This document shows, piece by piece, positions 43,146 through 52,431 of a stretch of DNA of 64,000 bases (position 1 is its first letter; each line of letters starts with the position of its first letter). The translations under genes were made by a program, and so were the position numbers. This DNA is from Paenibacillus_E qinlingensis_A. Its GTDB lineage: Bacteria; Bacillota; Bacilli; Paenibacillales; NBRC-103111. The notes under the pieces are model-generated. The model did no database searches and was not told where the DNA came from. It saw nothing but the letters and a program-made list of their open reading frames with translations. The stretch lies in NCBI RefSeq assembly GCF_031455095.1, contig NZ_JAVDSB010000001.1, forward strand, positions 310,001 to 374,000, read 5' to 3'.

Positions 43146-46100
43146 ATGAAGTCTAACAGAACAAGCAAAATGTTTGTCATTATGTTGGCCATCATGATGG
43201 TAGTAAGCAGCTTGCCTTTCCATATGAACACGAATGCCAATGAGCCTGCACTGCCGGTTTACCAAGCTTCAACCGGTTACTCTGGCGTGCAAGGGAATCA
43301 GCAGTGGCGCTATCAATACCTCCCCTTCGATAGGACGGAATATCAAGATTTGCCATCATTTTCTGGAAATAACTGGTGGAAAGGGACGAATAACTGGGAT
43401 TGGGGGAAATTAACGAATACCATTGTGACGCCTGGATCCCTGGCAGATACAGCTCGTACGTTCCTTGTACCCGAAACGGGGAATGTTACCATTGCAGCTG
43501 CACAGTCGATTACCATTAATCCGGAAACTTATGGCGGTGCAAGACTGAAAATCATGAAGAACAACACACAGCTCTGGCCTTCTACGGGAGACTGGCAGCC
43601 CATTGCTGCTAATCAACCACTCGACTTCCCAAGTGTGACCGCTTCCGTGTATAAAGGAGATCGGTTGTATTTTGTGGCAAACAGTGGGCAAGATCATGCG
43701 AATGGTCACGATGATATACAGTGGGATCCTGTGATTTCGTATACGGACATCTTGGAAGCGGTTTCTCCAACGGGAGTGACGCTGGATCAGCATGCTTTAC
43801 AGCTTACAGTAGGTCAGTCTGCATCTCTGCAAGCTGCCGTGTTGCCTAGCAATGCGTCGAACCAAAGCTTGTTCTGGAGCTCTAGCAATTCGCAAGTTGC
43901 GACGGTTGTGAATGGTCAAGTGACAGCATTAGCCAATGGTACAGCAACCATTACTGTAACGACGATGGACGGCAGCCTGACGGATACCTGTACAGTAACT
44001 GTTACAGGATTTCTCCCTTCGTTCAAAGCTTCGAGTGGATATTCCGGCGTACAGGGGAGTAATAATTGGCGCTATCAATATCGTACGTTCAATGCTTCTG
44101 TTTTTTCCGATTTGCCATCTTTCGCCGGCAATCAATGGTGGAAAGCATCAGGTAACTGGGATTGGGGTTTGCTGACTAAAACGAGTGTAACACCAGGATC
44201 GCAGTCGGATACTTCGCGTACCTTTATGGCGCCGGAGAGCGGCACGTTAACGATTACAGCGGCTCAGCCGATTACGATTCATCCGGATACGTACGGTGGT
44301 GCAAGGTTGAAAATTATGAAAAATGATACGCAAATTTGGCCAGCGAGCGGTGAGTGGCAGTCCCTTGTTGCTAAGCAAGTTATTACGTTCTCACCGTTGT
44401 CTGTGACTGTCTCCAAGGGGGATCGCCTGTATTTCATTGCCAACAGCGGCAGTGACCATTTGAATGGGTTTGATGATATGGTATGGGATCCAGTTCTCGT
44501 CTACACGGAAGTTGTAAATTCGGTTTCACCGACACAAGTGACGCTGGATCAGCATGATATACAAATGAATATGGATGACACACTTACCCTCCATGCGGTT
44601 GTAGCACCTAGTGATGTGACCAATGCCAATGTGACCTGGACCTCCAGCAATCCGCAGGTTGCGGTAGTCGAGAATGGTCAGGTCAAAGCGTTGGCTCAAG
44701 GAACAGTTACGATTACGGTGTCGACAATGGATGGCGGACTAAGCGACAGCTGTACAATCGTTGTAGTGGGTTCTCCGTCGTACCGAGCTACTTGGGGCTT
44801 CGCTGGTGTACAAGGCGAGAACCATTGGCGTTATCAGTATCGTGCGTTCGGTGACGAGTTTTTCACAGATTTGCCAGTATTCAGTGGTGGCAATTGGTGG
44901 AAGACAGGCAACAATTGGGACTGGGGAAAAATATCTGGCAATGAAGTGACACCGGGTTCGCAGGCAGATACGTCCCGTACGTTTGTTGCACCAGACTCCG
45001 GAAGCTTAACGGTGACAGCGGCTCAGCCGATCACAATTCATCCGAATACGTATGGCGGCGCAAGATTAAAGTTGATGAAGAATGATACGCAGATTTGGCC
45101 AGTAGAGGGAGAATGGGTCTCACTTGCTGCAAAAGAAAGCATCACATTCCCAGATTTTACCGTCTCTGTCGTAAAGGGAGATCGTTTATATTTTATTGCG
45201 AATAGCGGTGGGGATCATGCGAACGGCTTTGATGATATTCAGTGGGAGCCTGTGCTGAAATACACGGAGGTGACGGAAACGATATCACCAACACAAATTA
45301 CTTTAGATAAACATCAGCTGCAGCCTGGCATAGGTGAAAAGCTTACGCTGCATGCTGTTATTACACCTGCGAATGTAACCAACTCGGCACTCTATTGGGC
45401 ATCGAGCAATCCTAAGGTAGCGACTGTACGTAACGGGCTCGTCACGGTTATCGGACCTGGTACGGCGACGATAACTGCCACGACCGCAGACGGTGGATTA
45501 ACGGATCAATGTCAGATTACGGTGGACGGTTCCGGAGCTGTCAATCGTTCCGAGTTGTTATTCATGTTGACACAAACGTTGAAACTACCGAGTGTACCCT
45601 ATCAAGGTATATTTAATGATGTGGCTTCTGGGACGGGATATGCCGATGATTTGCAAAGTGCACACGATAACGCACTTATCGATAGTCATCTGATTGAGAA
45701 CGGCAGCCTGCATCCGATTGCTCCTATTACGCGTGAAGAAGCAGCATCGATGCTAATCAATGGTTATAATCGTGCCATGCCGCAAGATGCCGTGCTTGGC
45801 GACATCAGCACACTTTCGGATAAGGACCAAATTCAAGCATGGGCTGCAGCTTATGTACAGGCAGATCGCAAGCTTGGCATCGTCTATCCGCAGGATACGT
45901 ATCCGACACAGTTTAATCCGCAAGGCGCTGTGACACGTTTTGAAGCGCTGGACATGATGCAGCGATTGGTCGCTGTCATGGATATTCAAGCGATAATTGC
46001 ATCTGCGGTTGCGGAAGGGAAGAGTCAGCTTGTTATTCCGCCAAATACGTACCGCATCTCACCGAAATCCGGTTCGACCATCATTCCAATCTCCAATGCA

Positions 46101-48548
46101 CATAACTTGGAAATTATCGGTGACGGTGTGACGGTGATCGGAACAACGTTAACGCGTATGCTCGAAGTATCGAACAGCACGAATGTGACGATCAGTGGCC
46201 TTACATTTAATTACGACCCACTGCCATTTACCCAAGGGCATGTCAAGGCGATTGCACCGAACCTCTCCTATTTAGATATTGAGCTTTCTGCGGGTTATCC
46301 GAGACAGCTATTCTCCAGATTGTCGATCTATGATCCTGTGACGAAGTTTCAAAAGCACGGCATTAATCATTTATGGGGCACGACGGCCGCATGGAATGAA
46401 GACGGCACGATGCGCATTTCCCTGAACGGTGTGGGAACCAATGTGAACGTTGGCGATCCGGTCTCAATGGCTGGCGGTCAAGCTCCGGGCGGAGCGCCCC
46501 ACGGTATTACGGTTGGCGGCAGCAGCGGTATTGTGTTCCGCAATGTAACGGAACATACAGCCCCTGGTTTCGGCTTCCTAGAAGCAGGAAGTGAGGGCGG
46601 CACCGTGTTAGACGGTTTCAAGCTCATTCCAGGCCCTGCGCCAGTAGGAGCGACAGAAACACCTTTATTAACGGCAGTATGGGACGGAATTCAGTTCAAA
46701 ACGTCCTACAAAGGACCGATCGTGGAAAACTCGGTCGTTCGCAACGCTGGTGACGACAGCTTTAGTATCCAATCTGGCGATTATGGTGTCGTGAAGGTGC
46801 AAGGCGATGAAATTGTCATCGTTATGCGAGATGGCAGTCAAGGAGTGAAAACGGGGGATAGACTACGACAATTTAATTCTTCCCCAGAAGCGATTGTGAC
46901 CTCCGTAGAAAAAGTGATGAAAGCTTCTGTGAGCATGGATCCAGCACTGCTGCAAAAAATTAATGAGGCAGCGGATTGGACCCCATGGCGCTTTGCGGAA
47001 GAAACGTACTACAAAATTAAGCTGGATCGTCCGTCACCCTTCCAGACAGAGGACTTTATTTTTAGCCCGGATCGTATGGGCAATGGCTTTGTTTTCCGCA
47101 ATAACGATATTTACAGCCCAGGACGGGGCATGTTGCTGAAAGCCGGTGATGGCCTCATTGAAAATAACATTTTCCATGGCGGTGACAAAGCCATCATTAT
47201 TTCCCCGGAAGTTGTGACTGATTCGCATGCGGGAGCGGGGAACAATCTAATTATTCGCAATAATACCATTCTTGAGACTGGTTATCATCATTATATGCCT
47301 TGGTCCGATCAGGCGGGCGCAATTGGATTTGCTGCCGGTAATGTGAAGAGCGAGAAAGCGTTCTCTCATATCACGATTGAAAATAACACGTTCGATGGTG
47401 TCAACGGCCTTAATTTAAACCTAAGCAATGTTAAAAATGTGACGGTGAAAAATAACCAGTTTCTTCGTACGCATCTGCAAGAGCCAGGCAATAACGGCGC
47501 AGACAAAGGCATTGATCCTTCTTCTGTCATCTGGGTGAACAACGCGGAGGATGTGACATTTGTCGGTAATGAAATTGACCGGATGGGCGTTTTTTCTTCC
47601 ATGGCGGTGAACGTACGGCCTGACACCAGCGGTATCACGGGTGCAGACAACGGTGTCAGCATCGTCAATTCCGCAGCGCTGAATAAACTCAGTCAAGCGG
47701 TGCTTGCTGTTGACGCTGTCTCGCTGCAACCGGGGGATGGGACAATCGCTCGCGTCAAGGGCATGTTAAGCAGTGGCGTCTCTACGTCATTAATTGGCGC
47801 CAAAATTGCCTACAGCACAAGCAATGCTTTGGTAGCCGTTGTAGATGCACAGGGTAAAATTACTGCGGTTGCAAAAGGTTCAGCGCAAATTTTTGCTGCG
47901 GTGACGTGGAACGGGGTAACCGTATCATCGAATAAAGTTACCGTTCATGTTGTAGTACCTCCTTCGACAGCAAAGCCTGGGCAGCCTGTCCTCTCTGACA
48001 CGAGCGGATACGCAGCGGGATTGAAGGACGGTAACTACACCGTCACCATGAACATGTGGTGGGGCAATAACGGTACCGAGTATAAATTGTTTGAGAATGG
48101 TGTCTTGATCCAAACGCAGACTTTGACGGATGGAGCTCCTGCAGCGCAGCTGGCTAAGTTTGACGTGAAAGGCAAAGTCAACGGGACGTATACGTATACG
48201 GCGGAGTTGACGAATACATTTGGTAAGACAACAAGTGCACCGCTTGTCGTTTCCGTAACTGATGCAGCGCCAGGTAAACCGGTGATTTCGCACAATAATT
48301 GGGATGGAGACGGGACTTATCAAGTGACGATGAACCTGTGGTGGGGAACTAATGCCACGGAGTATCGGCTTTATGAAAATGGGGTGTTGGTGGATTCAAA
48401 ATCGTTATCAGCAGCGACGCCTAATGCTCAAACGGTGACCAGCTTAATAGCAGGCCGAGGTATCGGCTTGTACGAGTACCGAGCGGAACTAGTGAATAGC
48501 GCGGGGATTACGTCGAGCGAGAAGCTCAAAGTCACCGTAACCAAATAA
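43146..48548 (+). CDS. Giant 1800-residue surface protein: triple repeat, internal SLH, beta-helix
   Basis: An 1800-residue exported protein. A signal peptide covers about residues 1-33. Three tandem units of about 253 residues follow, each a tryptophan-rich beta module (GYSGVQG, WRYQY, YGGARLKIMKN) plus a Big_2 Ig-like domain (SSNPQVA, TATITV). Residues about 797-947 carry three SLH-like segments (ITREEAASMLINGY, VTRFEALDMMQRL), placed internally rather than at an end. A right-handed beta-helix like a pectate lyase follows (948-1515; DNLEIIGDG-like turns, GDDSFSIQSGD), then another Big_2 and two C-terminal repeats with MNMWWGNNGTEYKLFENG and MNLWWGTNATEYRLYENG. ATG 43146 follows GTGAGGGA. 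It is probably cell-wall bound, binding and cleaving a glycan. Confidence 0.85.
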   Translation: MKSNRTSKMFVIMLAIMMVVSSLPFHMNTNANEPALPVYQASTGYSGVQGNQQWRYQYLPFDRTEYQDLPSFSGNNWWKGTNNWDWGKLTNTIVTPGSLADTARTFLVPETGNVTIAAAQSITINPETYGGARLKIMKNNTQLWPSTGDWQPIAANQPLDFPSVTASVYKGDRLYFVANSGQDHANGHDDIQWDPVISYTDILEAVSPTGVTLDQHALQLTVGQSASLQAAVLPSNASNQSLFWSSSNSQVATVVNGQVTALANGTATITVTTMDGSLTDTCTVTVTGFLPSFKASSGYSGVQGSNNWRYQYRTFNASVFSDLPSFAGNQWWKASGNWDWGLLTKTSVTPGSQSDTSRTFMAPESGTLTITAAQPITIHPDTYGGARLKIMKNDTQIWPASGEWQSLVAKQVITFSPLSVTVSKGDRLYFIANSGSDHLNGFDDMVWDPVLVYTEVVNSVSPTQVTLDQHDIQMNMDDTLTLHAVVAPSDVTNANVTWTSSNPQVAVVENGQVKALAQGTVTITVSTMDGGLSDSCTIVVVGSPSYRATWGFAGVQGENHWRYQYRAFGDEFFTDLPVFSGGNWWKTGNNWDWGKISGNEVTPGSQADTSRTFVAPDSGSLTVTAAQPITIHPNTYGGARLKLMKNDTQIWPVEGEWVSLAAKESITFPDFTVSVVKGDRLYFIANSGGDHANGFDDIQWEPVLKYTEVTETISPTQITLDKHQLQPGIGEKLTLHAVITPANVTNSALYWASSNPKVATVRNGLVTVIGPGTATITATTADGGLTDQCQITVDGSGAVNRSELLFMLTQTLKLPSVPYQGIFNDVASGTGYADDLQSAHDNALIDSHLIENGSLHPIAPITREEAASMLINGYNRAMPQDAVLGDISTLSDKDQIQAWAAAYVQADRKLGIVYPQDTYPTQFNPQGAVTRFEALDMMQRLVAVMDIQAIIASAVAEGKSQLVIPPNTYRISPKSGSTIIPISNAHNLEIIGDGVTVIGTTLTRMLEVSNSTNVTISGLTFNYDPLPFTQGHVKAIAPNLSYLDIELSAGYPRQLFSRLSIYDPVTKFQKHGINHLWGTTAAWNEDGTMRISLNGVGTNVNVGDPVSMAGGQAPGGAPHGITVGGSSGIVFRNVTEHTAPGFGFLEAGSEGGTVLDGFKLIPGPAPVGATETPLLTAVWDGIQFKTSYKGPIVENSVVRNAGDDSFSIQSGDYGVVKVQGDEIVIVMRDGSQGVKTGDRLRQFNSSPEAIVTSVEKVMKASVSMDPALLQKINEAADWTPWRFAEETYYKIKLDRPSPFQTEDFIFSPDRMGNGFVFRNNDIYSPGRGMLLKAGDGLIENNIFHGGDKAIIISPEVVTDSHAGAGNNLIIRNNTILETGYHHYMPWSDQAGAIGFAAGNVKSEKAFSHITIENNTFDGVNGLNLNLSNVKNVTVKNNQFLRTHLQEPGNNGADKGIDPSSVIWVNNAEDVTFVGNEIDRMGVFSSMAVNVRPDTSGITGADNGVSIVNSAALNKLSQAVLAVDAVSLQPGDGTIARVKGMLSSGVSTSLIGAKIAYSTSNALVAVVDAQGKITAVAKGSAQIFAAVTWNGVTVSSNKVTVHVVVPPSTAKPGQPVLSDTSGYAAGLKDGNYTVTMNMWWGNNGTEYKLFENGVLIQTQTLTDGAPAAQLAKFDVKGKVNGTYTYTAELTNTFGKTTSAPLVVSVTDAAPGKPVISHNNWDGDGTYQVTMNLWWGTNATEYRLYENGVLVDSKSLSAATPNAQTVTSLIAGRGIGLYEYRAELVNSAGITSSEKLKVTVTK
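43258..45530 (+). repeat. Three tandem ~757-bp in-frame repeats
   Basis: Units start near 43258, 44018 and 44778, with periods of about 760 and 757 bp. They encode the Trp-rich module plus Big_2 pair of the giant surface protein. Units 2 and 3 are the more alike. Because the similarity is graded and in frame, this is domain duplication rather than an element, although recombination could change the copy number. Confidence 0.85.
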
Positions 48549-48549
48549 G

Positions 48550-48839
48550 GAAAAAGGAGCTTAGAGGTTGGATACATGGTACCTGCTAAGCTCCTTTGCT
48601 TCTCGGAAAAGCACGCAAGTTAAGGTGATGGCATCATCTTATCTTGCGTGTTTTCTCATTTTTACTGGAAATAAAGTGATGGTATAACGCTAAAGCGTTG
48701 AAATACGCAGGAAACTTCGATTTTGGAGCTTTTAGCGTTATCGCATAACGTTATTGTTCAGCTAGTCGTCCAATAGCGCGGATTAGCGTTGTCCCGTAAC
48801 GTTAAAATAGTTGCGTCATTTAAGGTCTTTTGGGACAGC
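48550..48839. repeat. Structured intergenic repeat, copy B
   Basis: The second copy of the repeat at 6324-6565. It begins 2 bp after the stop of the giant gene with the same terminator-like hairpin (GGAGCTTAG / CTAAGCTCC) and ends at TTTTGGGACAGC. The last 170 bp differ from copy A at only about a dozen positions. It lacks copy A's left inverted end. It has a different middle, a long imperfect hairpin with arms CACGCAAGTTAAGGTGATG / CATCATCTTATCTTGCGTG near 48612-48650. It also serves as terminator for the giant gene. Confidence 0.82.
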
Positions 48840-48897
48840 TTTTTGCGTTGCGAGGGAAGATGTAAAGGACAGCCTCGGCGATAGAGGAAATCCTGCA

Positions 48898-48924
48898 TGC
48901 AAAAAAAACTCCCTAAAAGGGAGT
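48898..48924 (-). terminator. Terminator-like hairpin on the minus strand
   Basis: Read on the minus strand, ACTCCC-TTTTA-GGGAGT is followed by a run of eight or more Ts. No minus-strand gene precedes it within 14 kb, so it is an orphan or ends an antisense or small RNA. Confidence 0.5.
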
Positions 48925-49075
48925 TATAAGAAAGCGCATTCAATTCGGAGGAGAAGGCGCTGAACTACCGAAACATGATTTGAAATCCTTGGTTGTATGG
49001 AAGAAGGGTATATTTCTATTATAGGCAGTTTCTAGGCAAAATAGGATGTCGAAAAGGAAGTTTTCACCTGTTTAT

Positions 49076-49097
49076 TTTGAAGATATATATCTTCAAA
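49076..49097. promoter_or_regulatory. Perfect 22-bp palindrome before the S-layer-like gene
   Basis: The half-site TTTGAAGATAT is followed directly by its reverse complement. It lies 130 bp upstream of the start codon. It could be an operator or a cruciform-forming site; no regulator gene is next to it. Confidence 0.45.
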
Positions 49098-49227
49098 TTC
49101 ACCAGAATCATGTTCATTCCGTACATCACATCTTCTTTAGGCTTCCGCTACACTGAAGAGGACGAATGATGATATCCAGATATCGCTATCGCACGTTTAG
49201 CTAGAATTGGGGAGGAATTTTGAACTT

Positions 49228-52200
49228 ATGAAAAGACATTTAACTGTGTTGACATCAGCTGTGCTCGCATTTACCTTATTAACTTCGACGGCTTTTGCTG
49301 CTGAACCCGTACAAGGTACGACAGCGCCTGCAGTATCCGTGGCGGCTTCGAAAACGACAGCGGATTTTAAAGATCTGGCAAGTTTGGAGGCGGGGCTGAA
49401 AACGCAAATTGATGCCCTTCTTGCACTGGGTTACATGGATGGAAAAGGGGATACTTTTGACATTGTGGGGCAAATGACACGTGCGGAGGCTGCAAAGCTG
49501 GCTGCAAAAGTGTTTAAGCTTGCCGTTGATGAGAAAGCGGTATCTACTTTCACCGATGTGAGTGCGGAAGACGGAGCGGCAGCTTGGGCGATTCCTTTCA
49601 TTGAAGCGGCAAAAGCAAAAGGCCTCGTTGACGGCGTAGCGGACGGTGCCTTTGCACCGAATGAGCCTGTAACCATTGGCCAACTGGCGGCTATTCTTGT
49701 TCGTGGTTTCGGCAAAGCGAGCGAGGTCAAAGAAACGGATCCTTGGTTTAACGGCTACTTAGAAGTGGCCAAAGGAAACGGTGTTGATCTCGGTCTAGAC
49801 GGGGCTAAGAAAGCGACGCGAGGTGATCTTGTGGCGGCTGCCTATCTGGCAGCTAAGGTCGTAGAGCAAGCGAGCAAGCCAGCTAAGGCTTCGATTAAAG
49901 AAGTGAAGCAAACCGGTGCCAAAACGATTTCAGTCGTTCTGAATCGCGATGTGGATACGGCGAAGGCAACTCTTGCCCTGACGAGAGGGACGACCAGCGT
50001 CGCAACGACAGCGACGTGGGCAGATGATAAAAAAACAGCTACGCTCGTGCTGAACGATGTCAAGATGATGGACGGTGATTATACCGTTACACTAGGCGGG
50101 TTAGATGCGACGGCGATTGACAAAGCAACAGGGACGCTCAAAGGGGCAGCAGAGAAGGTAGTCAAGCTTGAGTTTGTGAACAGTGGGGATACGATTGCGA
50201 AATCACCGAAGGTCAGGGTGGAAGTAAAGCCAACCAATCAATTTGGGGAGACAGCAACGTTCTCCAGTGCGAATTACACGGTGTATGCGACAACGACCCA
50301 GGCAGCAACAGTTGCCAAAACGGATGACGGCAAGCTATATGTGCAGCTGAACACCTCGGATGCAGGCTTGATTTCTAATGCGAGTCAGATCTCCGTTAAC
50401 ATTTATGATAACATGGAACATCTTTCGGCAACGAAAACATTTACAGTAGGCGTACAACCGCTCCTATCGAAGGTTGAGTTAGGTACGGTAACGTATAAAA
50501 ATAACAAAACGGCCCTGTCGGTCGCGGGAGATACAGCCGTTATTGCACTAACCCAGTATGACCAATATGGCACCATCATTACGAAAGATTCAGGTTCGGT
50601 TGTTCCACCGATGGTATCCATTGCTCCATACGAATCGAAGTTAAAAGCGGAAATTACAGATGATAATCTGGATGGTGTGGACGATGTCGTCGTTAAAGCG
50701 GATGCCAAGGTGGAGATTGGCGGCGATTATACGGTTCAAGTCTTCGGCGGCAATACAACCGCAACAGCCAAGCTTACGACGAAGGCAACGGCGATGGCGA
50801 ACAAGGTGGAGCTCGTGCAGCCAGGAGACACATGGGCGGCTGGTGACAGCAACAAATATATCGAAATTGTCGCTTATGATGCTGAAGGCAATAAATTAAC
50901 AGCAGACGATATTGCTCAAAATGCGAAGGATGGCCGATTTACCGTATCTGTGGGTGGTAATGTGGTGACTGGTGAATCCGGAGATGTCCCAGCCGTGATG
51001 CTCGATGCCAAACGACTAATCGTAATTGATGGTCCGAATAAAGGGAAGATCTACATTAAGAAGCTAGAGGGCAAAGGGATTGCGAATATTTTCATAGCTC
51101 TGATCGGCATCGGTTTGAACAGTCAGGCGCAATTGACACTTCCAGTTTCGGATGCTCGTTATCCTGTAGGGCTGCGAGTTGCAACGAATCTAGCTTCAAA
51201 AGCCGTTAATACGGCGGATAACAACGGGAAACTTCAAATTGTTGATCAATATGGCAGCACGATTACTGGCTTTGCTACGACGCAATCCGGCAATCGCATT
51301 GATCTGATTGAGAACGGGCGCTCCGTGACGTACGACGTGTATGCAACGGTAATGCCTTCCTCGGACTATATCGGTACCTATTCAGGTGATTTGACGCTGG
51401 CTCCTGGCTCACAAGAGCTTGCGATTGGCGCCTTCAGCGATAAGGAGTTTAAATTTACACCTGTTGGCGCAGCGAAGAATGCTACCGTAACAGCCAAGTT
51501 TCAGCTACGTAAACGCGATTTTAGCGGCGCTATCCTCGGCAATGTGTTGGATGAGGCGGTTAGTACCAAATCAATGAAGTTCCAGGTACTCGATCCTGTG
51601 ACTGAGAAATTAACGTACAGCCTCAACGGTGCGAGAGATTTGTTTAGTACGCTCGACAATGATTTGACCAAAAATATTCCGGCTGCTACGGTAGTAGACT
51701 CCTCTATTTTGGGCATTTCGCTGTCACTCTCCGCGAAAGATGCTGGGGCTAATGAGGTCAAAGTCCCTAACACGATCGTCTCGGTTGTCTCTGACACCTA
51801 CAGCACGGCTAATCTCCAGGTTTCCGGTGGTAAAGTGTACGTGCTAGGGAATAAAGCAGGCACAGCCAACATAACGGCCATCTATACGACGCCGAAAGGA
51901 GAAACGGACTTCGTTCGCTCGACGGTTACTGTGAAAAGCGATGCCATTGCGATTCAATCCATTTCAAGCAGCTCCAGTAAGACATTTAAGCAGTCTGATG
52001 CCAATGGGCAACTCGCGTGGTTTATCATGGGGGATGTTGCCGTGAAAGATCAATATGGCGACGAGTTTAAAAATGCCAATCTTGCGCTGTTCAGAAACGT
52101 GGCGCCAGTGATCTATATGGTAAATGACGTATCACCAGGCTTAACCGTTACGCTTTCCAACAGCACAGAAGGCGTGAATAACCAAGTGGACGTCATCTAC

Positions 52201-52290
52201 GATGGCGGTGTAAGCGGTGGAAGCTTTACGATGACGGCTGTTACTGCCAACGGGAAATCAACTACGACAAGAGTGATTATCAGCAATTAA
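49228..52290 (+). CDS. SLH-domain S-layer-like protein
   Basis: A 1020-residue exported protein. The signal peptide (about residues 1-25) ends TSTAFAAE. Three SLH domains follow at about 45-210 (MTRAEAAKLAAKVFKL, FTDVSAEDGAAAW, NEPVTIGQLAAILVRGFG), which bind pyruvylated secondary cell-wall polymer. The remaining 800 residues are Ala/Thr/Val-rich beta domains resembling the Ig-like repeats of S-layer and bacillopeptidase-type proteins. The coding strand uses GCG, ACG and GTT heavily, typical of an abundant protein. ATG 49228 follows GGGGAGG at about 12 bp. It sits after the giant surface protein, and its own terminator follows. It may be the S-layer subunit or a large coat protein. Confidence 0.88.
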   Translation: MKRHLTVLTSAVLAFTLLTSTAFAAEPVQGTTAPAVSVAASKTTADFKDLASLEAGLKTQIDALLALGYMDGKGDTFDIVGQMTRAEAAKLAAKVFKLAVDEKAVSTFTDVSAEDGAAAWAIPFIEAAKAKGLVDGVADGAFAPNEPVTIGQLAAILVRGFGKASEVKETDPWFNGYLEVAKGNGVDLGLDGAKKATRGDLVAAAYLAAKVVEQASKPAKASIKEVKQTGAKTISVVLNRDVDTAKATLALTRGTTSVATTATWADDKKTATLVLNDVKMMDGDYTVTLGGLDATAIDKATGTLKGAAEKVVKLEFVNSGDTIAKSPKVRVEVKPTNQFGETATFSSANYTVYATTTQAATVAKTDDGKLYVQLNTSDAGLISNASQISVNIYDNMEHLSATKTFTVGVQPLLSKVELGTVTYKNNKTALSVAGDTAVIALTQYDQYGTIITKDSGSVVPPMVSIAPYESKLKAEITDDNLDGVDDVVVKADAKVEIGGDYTVQVFGGNTTATAKLTTKATAMANKVELVQPGDTWAAGDSNKYIEIVAYDAEGNKLTADDIAQNAKDGRFTVSVGGNVVTGESGDVPAVMLDAKRLIVIDGPNKGKIYIKKLEGKGIANIFIALIGIGLNSQAQLTLPVSDARYPVGLRVATNLASKAVNTADNNGKLQIVDQYGSTITGFATTQSGNRIDLIENGRSVTYDVYATVMPSSDYIGTYSGDLTLAPGSQELAIGAFSDKEFKFTPVGAAKNATVTAKFQLRKRDFSGAILGNVLDEAVSTKSMKFQVLDPVTEKLTYSLNGARDLFSTLDNDLTKNIPAATVVDSSILGISLSLSAKDAGANEVKVPNTIVSVVSDTYSTANLQVSGGKVYVLGNKAGTANITAIYTTPKGETDFVRSTVTVKSDAIAIQSISSSSSKTFKQSDANGQLAWFIMGDVAVKDQYGDEFKNANLALFRNVAPVIYMVNDVSPGLTVTLSNSTEGVNNQVDVIYDGGVSGGSFTMTAVTANGKSTTTRVIISN

Positions 52291-52302
52291 TCGCAAGTTT
52301 GA

Positions 52303-52341
52303 AATGCAGTTTGTCTCGAGATGAGACGAACTGCATTTTTT
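52303..52341 (+). terminator. Rho-independent terminator of the S-layer-like gene
   Basis: The stem AATGCAGTTTGTCTC / GAGACGAACTGCATT with one G-T pair and a short loop is followed by six Ts. This is a strong terminator, as expected for a highly expressed gene. Confidence 0.93.
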
Positions 52342-52345
52342 CATT

Positions 52346-52415
52346 AAAATTAAATTAAAAATATCTAAAATTAAATTAAAATTATGTTGTATTTTAAACT
52401 AAAATTATATATTGT
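52346..52415 (+). promoter_or_regulatory. Shared-type promoter D with perfect palindrome and phased AT tracts
   Basis: The -35 TTGTAT (52387-52392), a 17-bp spacer and -10 TATTGT (52410-52415). The spacer holds the perfect ATTTTA-AAC-TAAAAT (52391-52405). Upstream, AAAATTAAATTAAAA occurs at 52346 and 52367, 21 bp apart, two helical turns, like an UP element. It drives the AraC gene at 52474. Confidence 0.72.
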
Positions 52416-52431
52416 TATAGTATAATACAAA

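Larger units (their letters stand above)
48840..49227 (+). other. Long leader of the S-layer-like gene
   Basis: This 388-bp stretch has no credible gene. It holds the minus-strand terminator-like hairpin at 48898-48924 and the 22-bp palindrome at 49076-49097. Long untranslated leaders are common before highly expressed S-layer genes, so a stable leader RNA is possible. I could not place a convincing promoter. Confidence 0.4.

Noticed and set aside
43258..45530. The three long repeats as a mobile element or CRISPR-like array
   Set aside because: They are in frame, graded in similarity and encode protein domains; there are no short conserved repeats with unique spacers.
49279..49730. Long antisense frames opposite the S-layer-like gene
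   Set aside because: They mirror the biased codon use of the sense gene and have no ribosome sites or family features.
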